This document shows positions 6,773 to 15,531 of a stretch of DNA of 34,257 nt, in pieces (position 1 is the first letter of the stretch; each line of letters opens with the position of its first letter). This stretch comes from Nitrospiraceae bacterium (GTDB lineage: Bacteria > Nitrospirota > Thermodesulfovibrionia > UBA6902). The translations under genes and the position numbers were made by a program. The DNA is taken from assembly GCA_020356065.1 (NCBI GenBank), contig CP070632.1, positions 1,834,897 to 1,869,153 of the forward strand, read 5' to 3'. The notes under the pieces were generated by a model that searched no databases, was not told the DNA's origin, and worked only from the letters and a program-made list of their open reading frames with translations.

Positions 6773-7686
6773 ATTTCTCTCCAGAAATAGATTCTTGAGC
6801 TGGTGTCTACAATGCTCTCGATGACTCTTGTCACATCATTTACCACTGCCCGGGTAGTTACTCTGTAATTTTCACTCCTCACATCGGATTTACCAATGAA
6901 GTTTATTCCTATTTTTTCTAATCCAGAGATGTTCTGAACCTGCTCTACTGTTTCAAAAGGAGTATCTTTTCTATAATCAATTATGCTTTCTGCAAGTGTT
7001 ATCGTCATTTGATCATCCATAATGAACAACACCGGCAAATCTGCTGTATTGATGTTAACTTTCCATCCGAACCAGTTACTCGTTGCCGTTACATACGGGC
7101 TTATTTTAGCAAATACTTCGTTGTCTATACCTTTTATTAACTTCAGCTCATCAATTGACCAGAACTCACCGTTTTTTGCCAGATCTTCTGACTCAGACGT
7201 TCTCGGATCACTGTCAGGGTCTCTCCAGTCAGCGATGAGTAAAGCAAGGTCAGGGTTAATCTTAAGGTATTCAAAGAGCTTTTTCAAGGAATCGACAGAT
7301 TTATCGTCCGTCAATTTGTTTAGATTAAATTTTGAATTTTCATCTTCAACCATCACGGCCAGAGAGGAAGCCGGGCCGAAATCTATGGCAACGGGCAATG
7401 CAATCTCACGTATGTTTGTCGGAGGATACAGTTTGACCTGCTTAATGAAACTGACCGCAATATTCTGTCCCGATTTTGCGATATATGATGCTCTTTGTGC
7501 ATTGCTCCAGTTCGATACCGCTGACGAGTCCATATACACCTCATAAACAAAGTTAACCACGAGCCCTACGAGTATCGTAATAAGGAGAAGCGTAATAATA
7601 AGTGCCGAACCTCTGTTATCAACTACAGGGGACTGGTCCGTAACTGATCCGGATTTTTGTTTATTATTTATTTCCGCTATCATCAT
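6769..7686 (-). CDS. gspK: Type II secretion minor pseudopilin GspK
   Basis: The 305-aa protein has a charged leader ending in G before SALIITLLLITILVGLVVNF, the typical GspK prepilin site and helix; GspK commonly lacks the Phe found at +1 in other pilins. The large alpha-helical insertion and the helix-hairpin-helix-like ending (VNINTADLPVLFIM, then VQNISGLEKIG) are GspK features. GspK caps the pseudopilus tip with GspI and GspJ. Its start overlaps the gspJ stop in a TAATG arrangement. Confidence 0.93.
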   Translation of the reverse strand: MMIAEINNKQKSGSVTDQSPVVDNRGSALIITLLLITILVGLVVNFVYEVYMDSSAVSNWSNAQRASYIAKSGQNIAVSFIKQVKLYPPTNIREIALPVAIDFGPASSLAVMVEDENSKFNLNKLTDDKSVDSLKKLFEYLKINPDLALLIADWRDPDSDPRTSESEDLAKNGEFWSIDELKLIKGIDNEVFAKISPYVTATSNWFGWKVNINTADLPVLFIMDDQMTITLAESIIDYRKDTPFETVEQVQNISGLEKIGINFIGKSDVRSENYRVTTRAVVNDVTRVIESIVDTSSRIYFWREI

Positions 7687-8321
7687 TATCTAAAGTCAAT
7701 CATTGGTCTCGCATACTCCGAAAGTCTGACAATCTGTCCGTTGTTCTCAAACTCAAGTGTCACCCTCACTGCTTCCGGCAGTTTGCGGGTATCAGCGGCA
7801 TTCCATGTTTTGACCCACTTATTATTGAACAGAACCTCCACAGTAAAACTTTCTATTCCATTGATAAGGTCAACAGTATATCCCTCGGATTCTATAATAG
7901 GAGGTTTCTCATTTTTCATGAGAGACAGAACTTCATTATCATCCTGTACAAAATACGATAATGTACTCATTCCTGTCCCCCTGAAAGAGAAAGCCGTCAG
8001 ATCAAGTGAGGAAACAGTTTTACCGAAAATGTCCCTGTCTTTCACCTCAAATGATGCCCTGTCAAGTACATCCTCCTGTTTAGGGTTTTTTAATATCGCG
8101 GCCTCAATCTCACGTCTCAAAATGTCAAGCGTGGTACGGGCTTCATGATATCGCAGCGATACATTATCAAACCGTTCAACCGCCCTTTGCACAGAAAAAA
8201 AAGAACTGTATACAGCCCCAAGCACAACAGTGAGCAACGTCAAACTTACCAGAACTTCAATAAGAGTGAATCCATGTTGTGTTTTCCTCGCCGACCGATC
8301 ATTCCTCATATGTCTAATCAT
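7686..8321 (-). CDS. gspJ: Type II secretion minor pseudopilin GspJ
   Basis: The 211-aa protein carries a clean prepilin cleavage motif, G^FTLIEVLVSLTLLT, after a basic leader (cleavage near residue 17). The C-terminal beta domain has the expected size. Met5 is an alternative start. GspJ forms the pseudopilus tip complex with GspI and GspK. It lies 40 bases downstream of gspI. Confidence 0.93.
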   Translation of the reverse strand: MIRHMRNDRSARKTQHGFTLIEVLVSLTLLTVVLGAVYSSFFSVQRAVERFDNVSLRYHEARTTLDILRREIEAAILKNPKQEDVLDRASFEVKDRDIFGKTVSSLDLTAFSFRGTGMSTLSYFVQDDNEVLSLMKNEKPPIIESEGYTVDLINGIESFTVEVLFNNKWVKTWNAADTRKLPEAVRVTLEFENNGQIVRLSEYARPMIDFR

Positions 8322-8361
8322 TCATAACGAACCACGCCTTATTTCATCCATGTCGTAAACA

Positions 8362-8724
8362 TTACCTGGAAACCATTTCACTCAGAACAACTTCCTTTCC
8401 TTTGCCATAAATAACTGTTTTCAGTTCAATAAGCCCCACCTCATCCCTGTTTGTCACGGTACTTTCATACTCCAGACCTGTTTCATCTATTTTGCCCTTT
8501 GATTCTGCCGGATTCATTTCCAGCTCATGCATCTTCTCTTTGGCGATCTGATACATTTCAGTAGTAAGCGTATTTTCATAAAGAACAGTCGCATGATAAT
8601 TAACTGTATGAATCACTACGGTCAGGGTTATTCCTATGATAGCCAATGCGATCATTATTTCAAGAAGTGTAAACCCGGAAGGATCAGAAGATATGAGTTC
8701 GGATCGTGGCCAGTTGCCTTTCAT
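8362..8724 (-). CDS. gspI: Type II secretion minor pseudopilin GspI
   Basis: The 120-aa protein has the prepilin motif SG^FTLLEIMIALAIIGI after a 17-residue leader and the small beta domain typical of GspI, which nucleates the tip complex. Its ATG follows the gspH stop codon directly with no intervening base, so translation is probably coupled. Confidence 0.93.
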   Translation of the reverse strand: MKGNWPRSELISSDPSGFTLLEIMIALAIIGITLTVVIHTVNYHATVLYENTLTTEMYQIAKEKMHELEMNPAESKGKIDETGLEYESTVTNRDEVGLIELKTVIYGKGKEVVLSEMVSR

Positions 8725-9258
8725 CTATTGCCTGTACCCCTCATATACTTTGGTCCTGCCGCTGATATGATTAAAGATTACCGTGTACTCTTTTTCATTC
8801 TTCATGAGATGCACAATCACCGGTTCCTCAGGACCTAATGGTCCGAATGCCATTATTACTTCACCAAAAGATACATTTCCAATAGACGGAACAATAATAT
8901 CCTTAAACATTACCCTGTCCTTTAATTCAAAACTGCGTGAATCATTCTTACTTGTATAATTCCATGTGTCCTTATCGAGATTAATCTTCAGGTTAAACGT
9001 CTGCTTCTTTCCGAGAGCTTCATCATATATATACCGAAACGTATTGCTGATACGCCGTGATTCTGTCTTCAGTGCCCTTTCTCCCCTGTCCCATAATGAT
9101 GGCATTATCAGCGCTGCCGTCATTGAGATAATAAAAATAACAATAATAAGTTCAACAAGAGTAAAGGCTTTTGAGCGTGAATGCAGCAAACAGGTTGATG
9201 AAAAGTGGAAAAAGGACGTATTTACATTGCCTGGATTTCTCTCGTCTTCTGCGGTCAT
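8725..9258 (-). CDS. gspH: Type II secretion minor pseudopilin GspH
   Basis: The 177-aa protein is identified by the pilin helix SKA^FTLVELIIVIFIISM and its place between gspG and gspI. The residue before the cleavage point is Ala rather than the usual Gly. The leader from the ATG at 9258 is about 31 residues, long for a prepilin. No strong ribosome site precedes the ATG, which lies 6 bases after the gspG stop, so translation is likely coupled. An internal start cannot be excluded. Confidence 0.88.
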   Translation of the reverse strand: MTAEDERNPGNVNTSFFHFSSTCLLHSRSKAFTLVELIIVIFIISMTAALIMPSLWDRGERALKTESRRISNTFRYIYDEALGKKQTFNLKINLDKDTWNYTSKNDSRSFELKDRVMFKDIIVPSIGNVSFGEVIMAFGPLGPEEPVIVHLMKNEKEYTVIFNHISGRTKVYEGYRQ

Positions 9259-9264
9259 TCCGGA

Positions 9265-9708
9265 CTAAAAATCCCAGTTAATAATATCTGCATCAAGATC
9301 ATCACCCTCAGGGAGTCCGTCAGCGCCATACGATATGATATCATAATCGCCCCTTTCTCCCGGAGATATATAAACATACTCATTGCCCCAGGGGTCAGCA
9401 GTGATCACTTTCTTCTCGAGGTAGCCGGTTTCTTTATAGTTTTCAGGAATCTGTCCCGAAGTAGGCGGAGTAATGAGTGCTTCCAGCCCCTGCTCGGTAG
9501 AAGGATAAAATCCATTGTCCATTTTAAAAAGTCTGAGTGCAGTTTCAAAGTTCTTTATCTGTATTTTTGCTTCTGTCACTTTTGCCCTGTCAGCCTTGCC
9601 CATTAATCGAGGTGCAACCAGCGCGGCAAGTACACCTATGATGATCATGACCACCATGAGCTCAATCAGGGTAAACCCTTTATGTTGTCCGAGTGTTAAC
9701 GCTCTCAT
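9265..9708 (-). CDS. gspG: Type II secretion major pseudopilin GspG
   Basis: The 147-aa protein has a short leader ending in KG^FTLIELMVVMIIIGVLAA, the most conserved major pseudopilin signature. The C-terminal region shows DPWGNEY and an Asp-rich segment (DGLPEGDDLDAD), which in GspG form the calcium-binding loop. GspG polymerises into the pseudopilus that pushes substrates through GspD. It overlaps gspF by four bases. Confidence 0.97.
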   Translation of the reverse strand: MRALTLGQHKGFTLIELMVVMIIIGVLAALVAPRLMGKADRAKVTEAKIQIKNFETALRLFKMDNGFYPSTEQGLEALITPPTSGQIPENYKETGYLEKKVITADPWGNEYVYISPGERGDYDIISYGADGLPEGDDLDADIINWDF

Positions 9709-10880
9709 TTCATCATTTCATTCAGTTCGAAAATGGGCATCAGCACAGCCACTACAATGAATCCCACAACAAGCCCCATTAATAATATAAGGGCCGGCTC
9801 AAGCAGGCTGATCATTCGGTGAAGTTTCCTGTCAAATTCTGCCTCGTACGATTCCGATGTCTTCTGTAAAACCTCGGGTAATTTCCCTGTCTCTTCTCCG
9901 GTGGAAATAATCTGCAGCAACGTGGGCGGAAAGCCTTCAAGACTGTTTGAAAGCTTGGCTCCCTGTGTTACATGGTTTTCCGCTTTAATTATTCTATTTT
10001 CAAGCACAACATTACCTATTGATTTACCTGTTAACTTCATAGCCTGAAGAATCGGCAGTCCTCCCGACAGAAGAAATCCCATGGTCATGGTAAACCTCAG
10101 CATATACAGACCCATAAGAATGCCGGTAGGGTCTTTTATCAGTACCGCATCTATTACATCTTTCCGGGTCTCTTTAATTTTTTTGAACATCAGGATTGCA
10201 GCGACTGCAAGGGCTATGAACAGCCACCAGAATTTTTTCAATGTTGCGCTTACCCATATAAGTATGATTGTCATAATGGGCAGCGATGTTGCAGTATCTT
10301 CGAATATTTTTGTTATTTTGGGAATCACAAACGTAAAGAGAAACAGCACGATGGCAATGCTGACAACAGCCATGAAGATCGGGTAAATCAATGCGGTCTT
10401 GACCTTATTTTTTATATTTATTTCATTCTCGAGAAAATCAGAGAGCTTTAAAAGGACATCAGTAAGCTTTCCGCTACTCTCTCCAGCAGCTATAAGTCCT
10501 GTATAAAAATCCGGGAACACATCAGGATATGCCTCAAATGCGCGGGCAAGTGTGGCCCCCCCTGCAAGCCTCTCCTTCACGTCAATTAATAAATTCTTCC
10601 ACTCACTTTTCTGCTCAACCGATAGTGAACTAATAGCATCAATTAATGGAACACCTGAAGACAAAAGCGTTGAAAGCTGTCTCGTTAATCCGGCAAGAAC
10701 AAGAGGTGAAAATTTTTTGAACAGAACTTTTTTCTGTGAGGAAACTTCTTCTGATATTACTTTGGGAAAGACGCCCTGTGTCTTGATTTTAAGGGCAGCA
10801 TCTCTTTGCCCGTCCGCCTCAATTACCCCTTCTGTCTCCGCGCCAGCATGATCATATCCTTTATATCTGAATATGGGCAT
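9705..10880 (-). CDS. gspF: Type II secretion inner-membrane platform protein GspF
   Basis: The 391-aa protein has the GspF/PilC architecture: two cytoplasmic helical-bundle domains and three membrane helices (about 160-185, 205-225 and 365-385). Both copies of the family's G-E-x-(S/T)-G-x-L motif are present: GLIAAGESSGKL and IISTGEETGKL. GspF couples GspE rotation to pilin insertion. It begins MPIFRYKGYDHAGAETEG, a typical start, although no clear Shine-Dalgarno precedes it. The preceding gap to gspE is 108 bases. Confidence 0.96.
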   Translation of the reverse strand: MPIFRYKGYDHAGAETEGVIEADGQRDAALKIKTQGVFPKVISEEVSSQKKVLFKKFSPLVLAGLTRQLSTLLSSGVPLIDAISSLSVEQKSEWKNLLIDVKERLAGGATLARAFEAYPDVFPDFYTGLIAAGESSGKLTDVLLKLSDFLENEINIKNKVKTALIYPIFMAVVSIAIVLFLFTFVIPKITKIFEDTATSLPIMTIILIWVSATLKKFWWLFIALAVAAILMFKKIKETRKDVIDAVLIKDPTGILMGLYMLRFTMTMGFLLSGGLPILQAMKLTGKSIGNVVLENRIIKAENHVTQGAKLSNSLEGFPPTLLQIISTGEETGKLPEVLQKTSESYEAEFDRKLHRMISLLEPALILLMGLVVGFIVVAVLMPIFELNEMMK

Positions 10881-10988
10881 AATGTCTTAATAACATAAAA
10901 AAATATATAGTTTTAATTCGTATCATTCCAACGTCACTTACAGAATATGTTACAGGGATATAACAGATTATTCCGGTTTCCCTGCCTG

Positions 10989-12515
10989 TTATGGTGTTTT
11001 TGTAATTTCATGGCTATGTGTAACCCGTAAAACTTCATCAATAGTTGTGACCCCGCTTATGATTTTATCAATTCCATCCTTATACATTGGTTTGAATCCC
11101 TGTTCAGATGCAAACTTTGTGATTTTCTGCGCGTCTGTCCTTTCCCCTATCAAACTTCTGATTTCCGAATTCACTTCGAGAAGTTCATATATCCCTGTTC
11201 TTCCCAGGTAGCCCTTATTCAGGCATTTATCACATCCCTTCCCACGATACAAATGGAGTGGTGTCCGGTCCAGTTCAAGATAATCGATCTCCTGTTGCGT
11301 CGGCGTATACGCCTCCTTGCAATATGGACAAATCTCCCTTACAAGCCTCTGAGCAAGGATACAAACGAGTGACGATGACACAAGAAAAGGCTCTATCCCC
11401 ATATCAACGAGCCTTGCCACAGCACTTGGCGCATCGTTTGTATGCAGAGTGCTCAATACAAGATGCCCCGTGAGCGAAGCATGGACTGCTATCTCAGCTG
11501 TTTCAATGTCTCTAATTTCACCAATCATCATGACATCAGGGTCCTGCCTCAGTATGGATCTCAACCCGGTCGCAAATGAAAGTCCTATCTTCGGATTTAC
11601 CTGCATCTGCCCTATTCCGCTTAACTGGTACTCAACCGGATCTTCAACAGTAATTATGTTCCTGTCTTCTGTGTTTAACTTTAGAAGAGATGCATAGAGA
11701 GTGGTTGTTTTTCCAGACCCGGTAGGTCCGGTCACAAGTATTATTCCATTCTGTCTGGAGAGCGCGCTTTTCATTGAGTAAAGAATGGCGTCAGCCAGGC
11801 CCAGCATTTCAAGACTCAACACCCCGGCCTGTCTGTCCAGCAATCTCAGCACGGCCCTCTCTCCAAGAGCAGTGGGAATAATTGAGACCCTGATATCGAT
11901 ATTTTTTCCGCCTACCAGAAGCTTTATCCTGCCGTCCTGAGGCAGTCTTTTCTCCGCAATATCAAGATCAGCGATAATTTTAATTCTGGATATAAGGGCA
12001 TCATGAATAATTTTCGGAGGCGTGAGCACTTTATTAAGGATCCCGTCTACCCTGAACCTGACGTCCACTCCTTTTTCATACGGTTCAATATGTATGTCAC
12101 TTGCCTTTTCCTTTACTGCTTCCATCAGCATGGCATTAAGCAGTCTGATAATGGGTGCTTCTTCGGTAAGTTCCAGAAGGTCTTTCGGGGACTCAAATTC
12201 AGTGGCTATCATTGACAGGTCCTCGCCCTTGATATCACCCATTACCTCATTGACCCTGCTGGTCTGGCTGTAAATCCGGTTAATGGCATCAATGATGATT
12301 TCTTCTCTTACCTCAATGGGATGGGGGGTCAGATTCATTTTTCTCGCGAGGTCCCTCAGTGCGTAGATTCCCCTGTTGTCAGCTACAGCACCCAGAAGTT
12401 TGCTTTCATGACTTCTCAGCGGCAGGAATACATTACCTTTAACAAACGAAAGGGGGAGGTTTTTCAACAGGGCGAGATCTATCTCATCATCTTTAATATT
12501 GTCAACAGTTTCCAT
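10989..12515 (-). CDS. gspE: Type II secretion ATPase GspE
   Basis: The 508-aa hexameric ATPase powers pseudopilus assembly. Walker A is GPTGSGKT at 263-270, the Asp box ITVEDPVEY is at 288-296, the Walker B region MMIGEIRD is at 329-336 and the His box is STLHTND at 355-361. Four zinc-binding cysteines (C396, C399, C428, C431) form the C4 domain of GspE/PilB ATPases. The N-terminal domain (about 1-90) is a short GspL-binding region without an obvious c-di-GMP-binding MshEN motif. It lies 21 bases after gspD. Confidence 0.97.
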   Translation of the reverse strand: METVDNIKDDEIDLALLKNLPLSFVKGNVFLPLRSHESKLLGAVADNRGIYALRDLARKMNLTPHPIEVREEIIIDAINRIYSQTSRVNEVMGDIKGEDLSMIATEFESPKDLLELTEEAPIIRLLNAMLMEAVKEKASDIHIEPYEKGVDVRFRVDGILNKVLTPPKIIHDALISRIKIIADLDIAEKRLPQDGRIKLLVGGKNIDIRVSIIPTALGERAVLRLLDRQAGVLSLEMLGLADAILYSMKSALSRQNGIILVTGPTGSGKTTTLYASLLKLNTEDRNIITVEDPVEYQLSGIGQMQVNPKIGLSFATGLRSILRQDPDVMMIGEIRDIETAEIAVHASLTGHLVLSTLHTNDAPSAVARLVDMGIEPFLVSSSLVCILAQRLVREICPYCKEAYTPTQQEIDYLELDRTPLHLYRGKGCDKCLNKGYLGRTGIYELLEVNSEIRSLIGERTDAQKITKFASEQGFKPMYKDGIDKIISGVTTIDEVLRVTHSHEITKTP

Positions 12516-12536
12516 GATGTTTGTCTCTTAGAAAGC

Positions 12537-15428
12537 TCAATGATTATTTCCGAGATAAGGGAGTAGATTGAAGTCATCCTCAAGCTCCATCATCATGAGG
12601 TATCCTTCATGTTTTGTTTTGATTCCGGCTATACGCACCTTGTTAAAATTATTTTCCTTGATAATATACGTATCAGGAAAACGGTCTTTCAGTTTTAAAA
12701 TGGTTTCTCTCGCATGTTTCAGTTCTTTCCAGGCGCCTACCTGAATAAAAAACCTTCCATCACGACTGATTTCCCCTTTATGAAACATAGTATTGTCATC
12801 ATTCACCATTGCAAGCTTATCTTCCTGAACTTCAGGTTCGTCGCGCATTACTTCCACATTTTTTCCCATTGCTGATTCACTTCCAACCGTTTCCTGAGGC
12901 ATTACCGGATTAAAAACTGTCTCATCCTCATCTTCTATTATGCTCTCCGGAATTTCTATTTTTTTTGCTGAATCACTACTTGCCGTATCCTGGCGCGATA
13001 CCGGATTAAAAGCCGTGTCATCCTCATCTTCTGTTATGCTCTCCGGAATTTCTATTTTTTTTGCTGAATCACTACTTGCCGTATCCCGGCGCGATACCGG
13101 ATTAAAAGCCGTGTCATTCTCATCTTCTGTTATGCTCTCCGGAATTTCTATTTTTTTTGCTGAATCATAACTTGCCGTATCCCGGCGCGATACTGGATTA
13201 AAAGCCGTGTCATCCTGGTCTTCTGCTGAACTCTCCTTAATATTTATTTCAGGTGTGTCGTCTCTGGTGGGATTCACCTGCACTGCAGATATTATTTTAT
13301 CTGTATGTATGTTATCAGGAGACGGTTTTTCTTTATCCCTTTCACGCTCCTGAAATGACGTTTCCTGCTGCATCTTATCGACTGAACTCTCCCCGGGGAT
13401 TTCGGGATGTTTATCCTGCTCTTTATAGCCCCTGTCAGACAGGTCGTTATTCAGACTGATTTTATAGTTCGGCTCTGCATACATAACTTCAGGATAAGCG
13501 ACTAATTTCTCAACTGTTTCTTCAACCTGCTTCTTGGATTTAAGTATTATCCGGTACACACCACTGCTTTCAAGGTATTCAATTACCGATGCATTTTCGC
13601 TTTTAATTATGTCCAACGCCCTTTCTTCCGGGACACCATTATTAAACTTTACAATAAGTTCCCCCGGATAATAAAACTTCTCCTGTTTAACAAATCGATC
13701 ACGCTTATATTCAGATATTTTTTTCAGATCATCTTCCTCTTTAACGATATGAGGTGACAGGAATACGAGAAGGTTTTTCTTGTTCTTTGATTTACTTTTA
13801 AATTTAAACAGCCATCCAAGGAGAGGAATGTCACCAAGCAGCGGTACTTTATTCACACTCTCCTCCTCGGTTTCCTGCATGAGACCACCAATGACGACCG
13901 TTCGGCCATCTTTTACTACAACCGATGTTTTTGTTGATCTCTTTGTTGTCGATGGACCGACTGATGTGAGAATATCATCAGAGGCCGTCTTAACAGCAGA
14001 TATTTCCTGAAATATTTCCAGCTTGACATAATTCCCCTCTGTTATCTGAGGTTTAATGCGGAGCTTTATACCTGCATCCGTCCGTTCGATAGTGTTGAGC
14101 ACAGTATTTGACGTAGTCGCGTTTCTTTCCCGCTGGGATATGAACGGAACATTTTCACCAACAAAAATCTCAGCCTCTTCATTGTCCGACGTAAGGATCT
14201 GCGGGGTTGATAGAACATTAATAACATCTCTAAACTCATTCATACTGAACAGTGCCGCAAATCCCGGTGTCGTGAGGGTATCCGTCGAAACTGATCCATC
14301 CGAACTGATTGACGTGACCGGAACGTCAAGGAAGTTGCCCAGACTGCCTGCGGTAAATCCCGACAAACCATTAATAATGCTCAGTGTGGTGGCTGAGTCA
14401 ATATTTCCAACCCCGCCGATTGCCACAGGCTCACCCTCATATGTAGCCGCTGCCCTCCACTTTGTTCCCAGTTCCTGCAGTTTATCGGTTGATGCCTCCA
14501 TAATCATTGCCTCTACATACACCTGTTTTCTCTTCTTATCAAGTGTCTTTATCACCTCTTCGATATTTCCGAACTCAGACTGAGGAGCGACGATAACCAG
14601 TGAATTCGTGGCCTTGTCAGCAGTTACATTAAGGACCGGAGGGCTTTTTGCCGTGGTTTTCTTCCCGTTCCGGGTAATAGACTTGCGGGCTGTCTGAAGG
14701 TTTCTGATGATTCCCTGCAGGACTTTTGAAAGTTCAACCGCATCAGCATGCTCAAGAAAATAGACAAATATTTTTGCCTCTTCAGCCATGGCAGTCGGCT
14801 GGTCGACCAGTTTGAGTATAGAAATAATCTTCTCGATGTTCACCGCAGAGTCAACTACAAGCAGCAGGTTACTTGGACCAAAGGCTGATATATGTCCGTC
14901 CTTTGACACAATTGGACGCAGAAACTGTAATGTTTCCTCTGCCTTAATATGTTTCGTGGACAAAACCTTGGTTATATACCCTTCATTGACCGGCTTTATG
15001 TCATCGACAGAAATAACCCCTGCCTGCTTTGCAAGAGATGACGGAATAACCTTGTATGTCTTTTCCCCTGATGGAATTATGGTGTATCCCTTGAGTGTCA
15101 GAATAGATGTAAAAAGACGGAATGACTCATCAATTGACAGTTTGGTAGGGGCAATTATCGTAATTTTACCCTTCACTCTTTCGTCAAAGATAAAGTTATA
15201 ACCCGTAATCTCACTGATAAACTTGATGATAGTGGTTATATCAACATCAACAAAATCAAAAACTATCCCGGGTTCCTGATAAAGCGTGTTCGGTTTCGTA
15301 TATTTTTTACCAGCTGCTCCGGTTGATATTTCTGTCTTTCCATCTGTCTGGGCAAATGATATGTTTGATAAAAAAACGGTAATTGACACAAACAAAACAA
15401 TCGTAACCAGAAATTTAATTACCTTCAT
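12537..15428 (-). CDS. gspD: Type II secretion secretin GspD with prodomain-like, repeat and SPOR extension
   Basis: The 963-aa outer-membrane secretin is about 300 residues longer than usual. A signal peptide (1-26) is followed by N domains (about 50-300) and the secretin core to about 565, with the hallmark VPLLGDIPLLGWLF at 528-541. The extension holds three things. Residues about 586-658 (PGELIVKFNNGVPEERALDI, then VMYAEPNYKIS) resemble the fervidolysin/subtilase N-terminal prodomain. Residues 656-885 are acidic and disordered, with 32-aa tandem repeats from about 740. Residues 890-955 (GRFFIQVGAWKELKHA, then NFNKVRIAG) look like a peptidoglycan-binding SPOR domain. The secretin call is certain; the extension calls are by pattern. 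A separate promoter lies upstream. Confidence 0.95.
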   Translation of the reverse strand: MKVIKFLVTIVLFVSITVFLSNISFAQTDGKTEISTGAAGKKYTKPNTLYQEPGIVFDFVDVDITTIIKFISEITGYNFIFDERVKGKITIIAPTKLSIDESFRLFTSILTLKGYTIIPSGEKTYKVIPSSLAKQAGVISVDDIKPVNEGYITKVLSTKHIKAEETLQFLRPIVSKDGHISAFGPSNLLLVVDSAVNIEKIISILKLVDQPTAMAEEAKIFVYFLEHADAVELSKVLQGIIRNLQTARKSITRNGKKTTAKSPPVLNVTADKATNSLVIVAPQSEFGNIEEVIKTLDKKRKQVYVEAMIMEASTDKLQELGTKWRAAATYEGEPVAIGGVGNIDSATTLSIINGLSGFTAGSLGNFLDVPVTSISSDGSVSTDTLTTPGFAALFSMNEFRDVINVLSTPQILTSDNEEAEIFVGENVPFISQRERNATTSNTVLNTIERTDAGIKLRIKPQITEGNYVKLEIFQEISAVKTASDDILTSVGPSTTKRSTKTSVVVKDGRTVVIGGLMQETEEESVNKVPLLGDIPLLGWLFKFKSKSKNKKNLLVFLSPHIVKEEDDLKKISEYKRDRFVKQEKFYYPGELIVKFNNGVPEERALDIIKSENASVIEYLESSGVYRIILKSKKQVEETVEKLVAYPEVMYAEPNYKISLNNDLSDRGYKEQDKHPEIPGESSVDKMQQETSFQERERDKEKPSPDNIHTDKIISAVQVNPTRDDTPEINIKESSAEDQDDTAFNPVSRRDTASYDSAKKIEIPESITEDENDTAFNPVSRRDTASSDSAKKIEIPESITEDEDDTAFNPVSRQDTASSDSAKKIEIPESIIEDEDETVFNPVMPQETVGSESAMGKNVEVMRDEPEVQEDKLAMVNDDNTMFHKGEISRDGRFFIQVGAWKELKHARETILKLKDRFPDTYIIKENNFNKVRIAGIKTKHEGYLMMMELEDDFNLLPYLGNNH
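12905..13225. repeat. 96-bp in-frame tandem repeat within gspD
   Basis: The word CGGATTAAAA or its close variant recurs at 12905, 13001, 13097 and 13193 (start of CCGGATT or its ACTGG variant), an exact 96-base period. The units from 13001 and 13097 are nearly identical. The 12905 end (the C-terminal side in the protein) has diverged. Each unit encodes 32 residues of the form DTAFNPVSRRDTAS, a DSAKKIEIPESI segment and an acidic TEDED. Exact multiples of 3 keep the reading frame. Confidence 0.93.
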
Positions 15429-15482
15429 ATGTATACCTTTGTTATATTAGTATAGCGAGCGCGCCTGAAATACGCTTAAAAC

Positions 15483-15511
15483 ATTATCATGAATCCCCTG
15501 ATAATTGTCAA
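15483..15511 (-). promoter_or_regulatory. Sigma-70 promoter for gspD with embedded inverted repeat
   Basis: On the minus strand, TTGACA (15511-15506) and GATAAT (15488-15483) are separated by 17 bases. A start near 15476 would give a leader of about 48 bases before gspD. The spacer and -10 contain an inverted repeat, ATTATCA/TGATAAT (15483-15489 and 15499-15505), so a repressor may bind here. The gspC-gspD gap is 103 bases, unlike the tight spacing elsewhere in the operon. Confidence 0.65.
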
Positions 15512-15531
15512 TTTTTTTATCCAATACATTC

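Noticed and set aside
10960-10992. Inverted repeat ATAACAG/CTGTTAT between gspE and gspF
   Set aside because: Only 7 bp with a 19-base loop and no T run. It partly overlaps the gspE end and is not convincing as a terminator.
12940-13170. Repetitive plus-strand ORF encoding repeated MLSGISIFFAES
   Set aside because: It is the complement of the 96-bp tandem repeat of gspD, kept open by the repeat period being a multiple of three.
12905-13225. Possible CRISPR array
   Set aside because: The units are contiguous 96-base near-identical coding repeats with no unique spacers.
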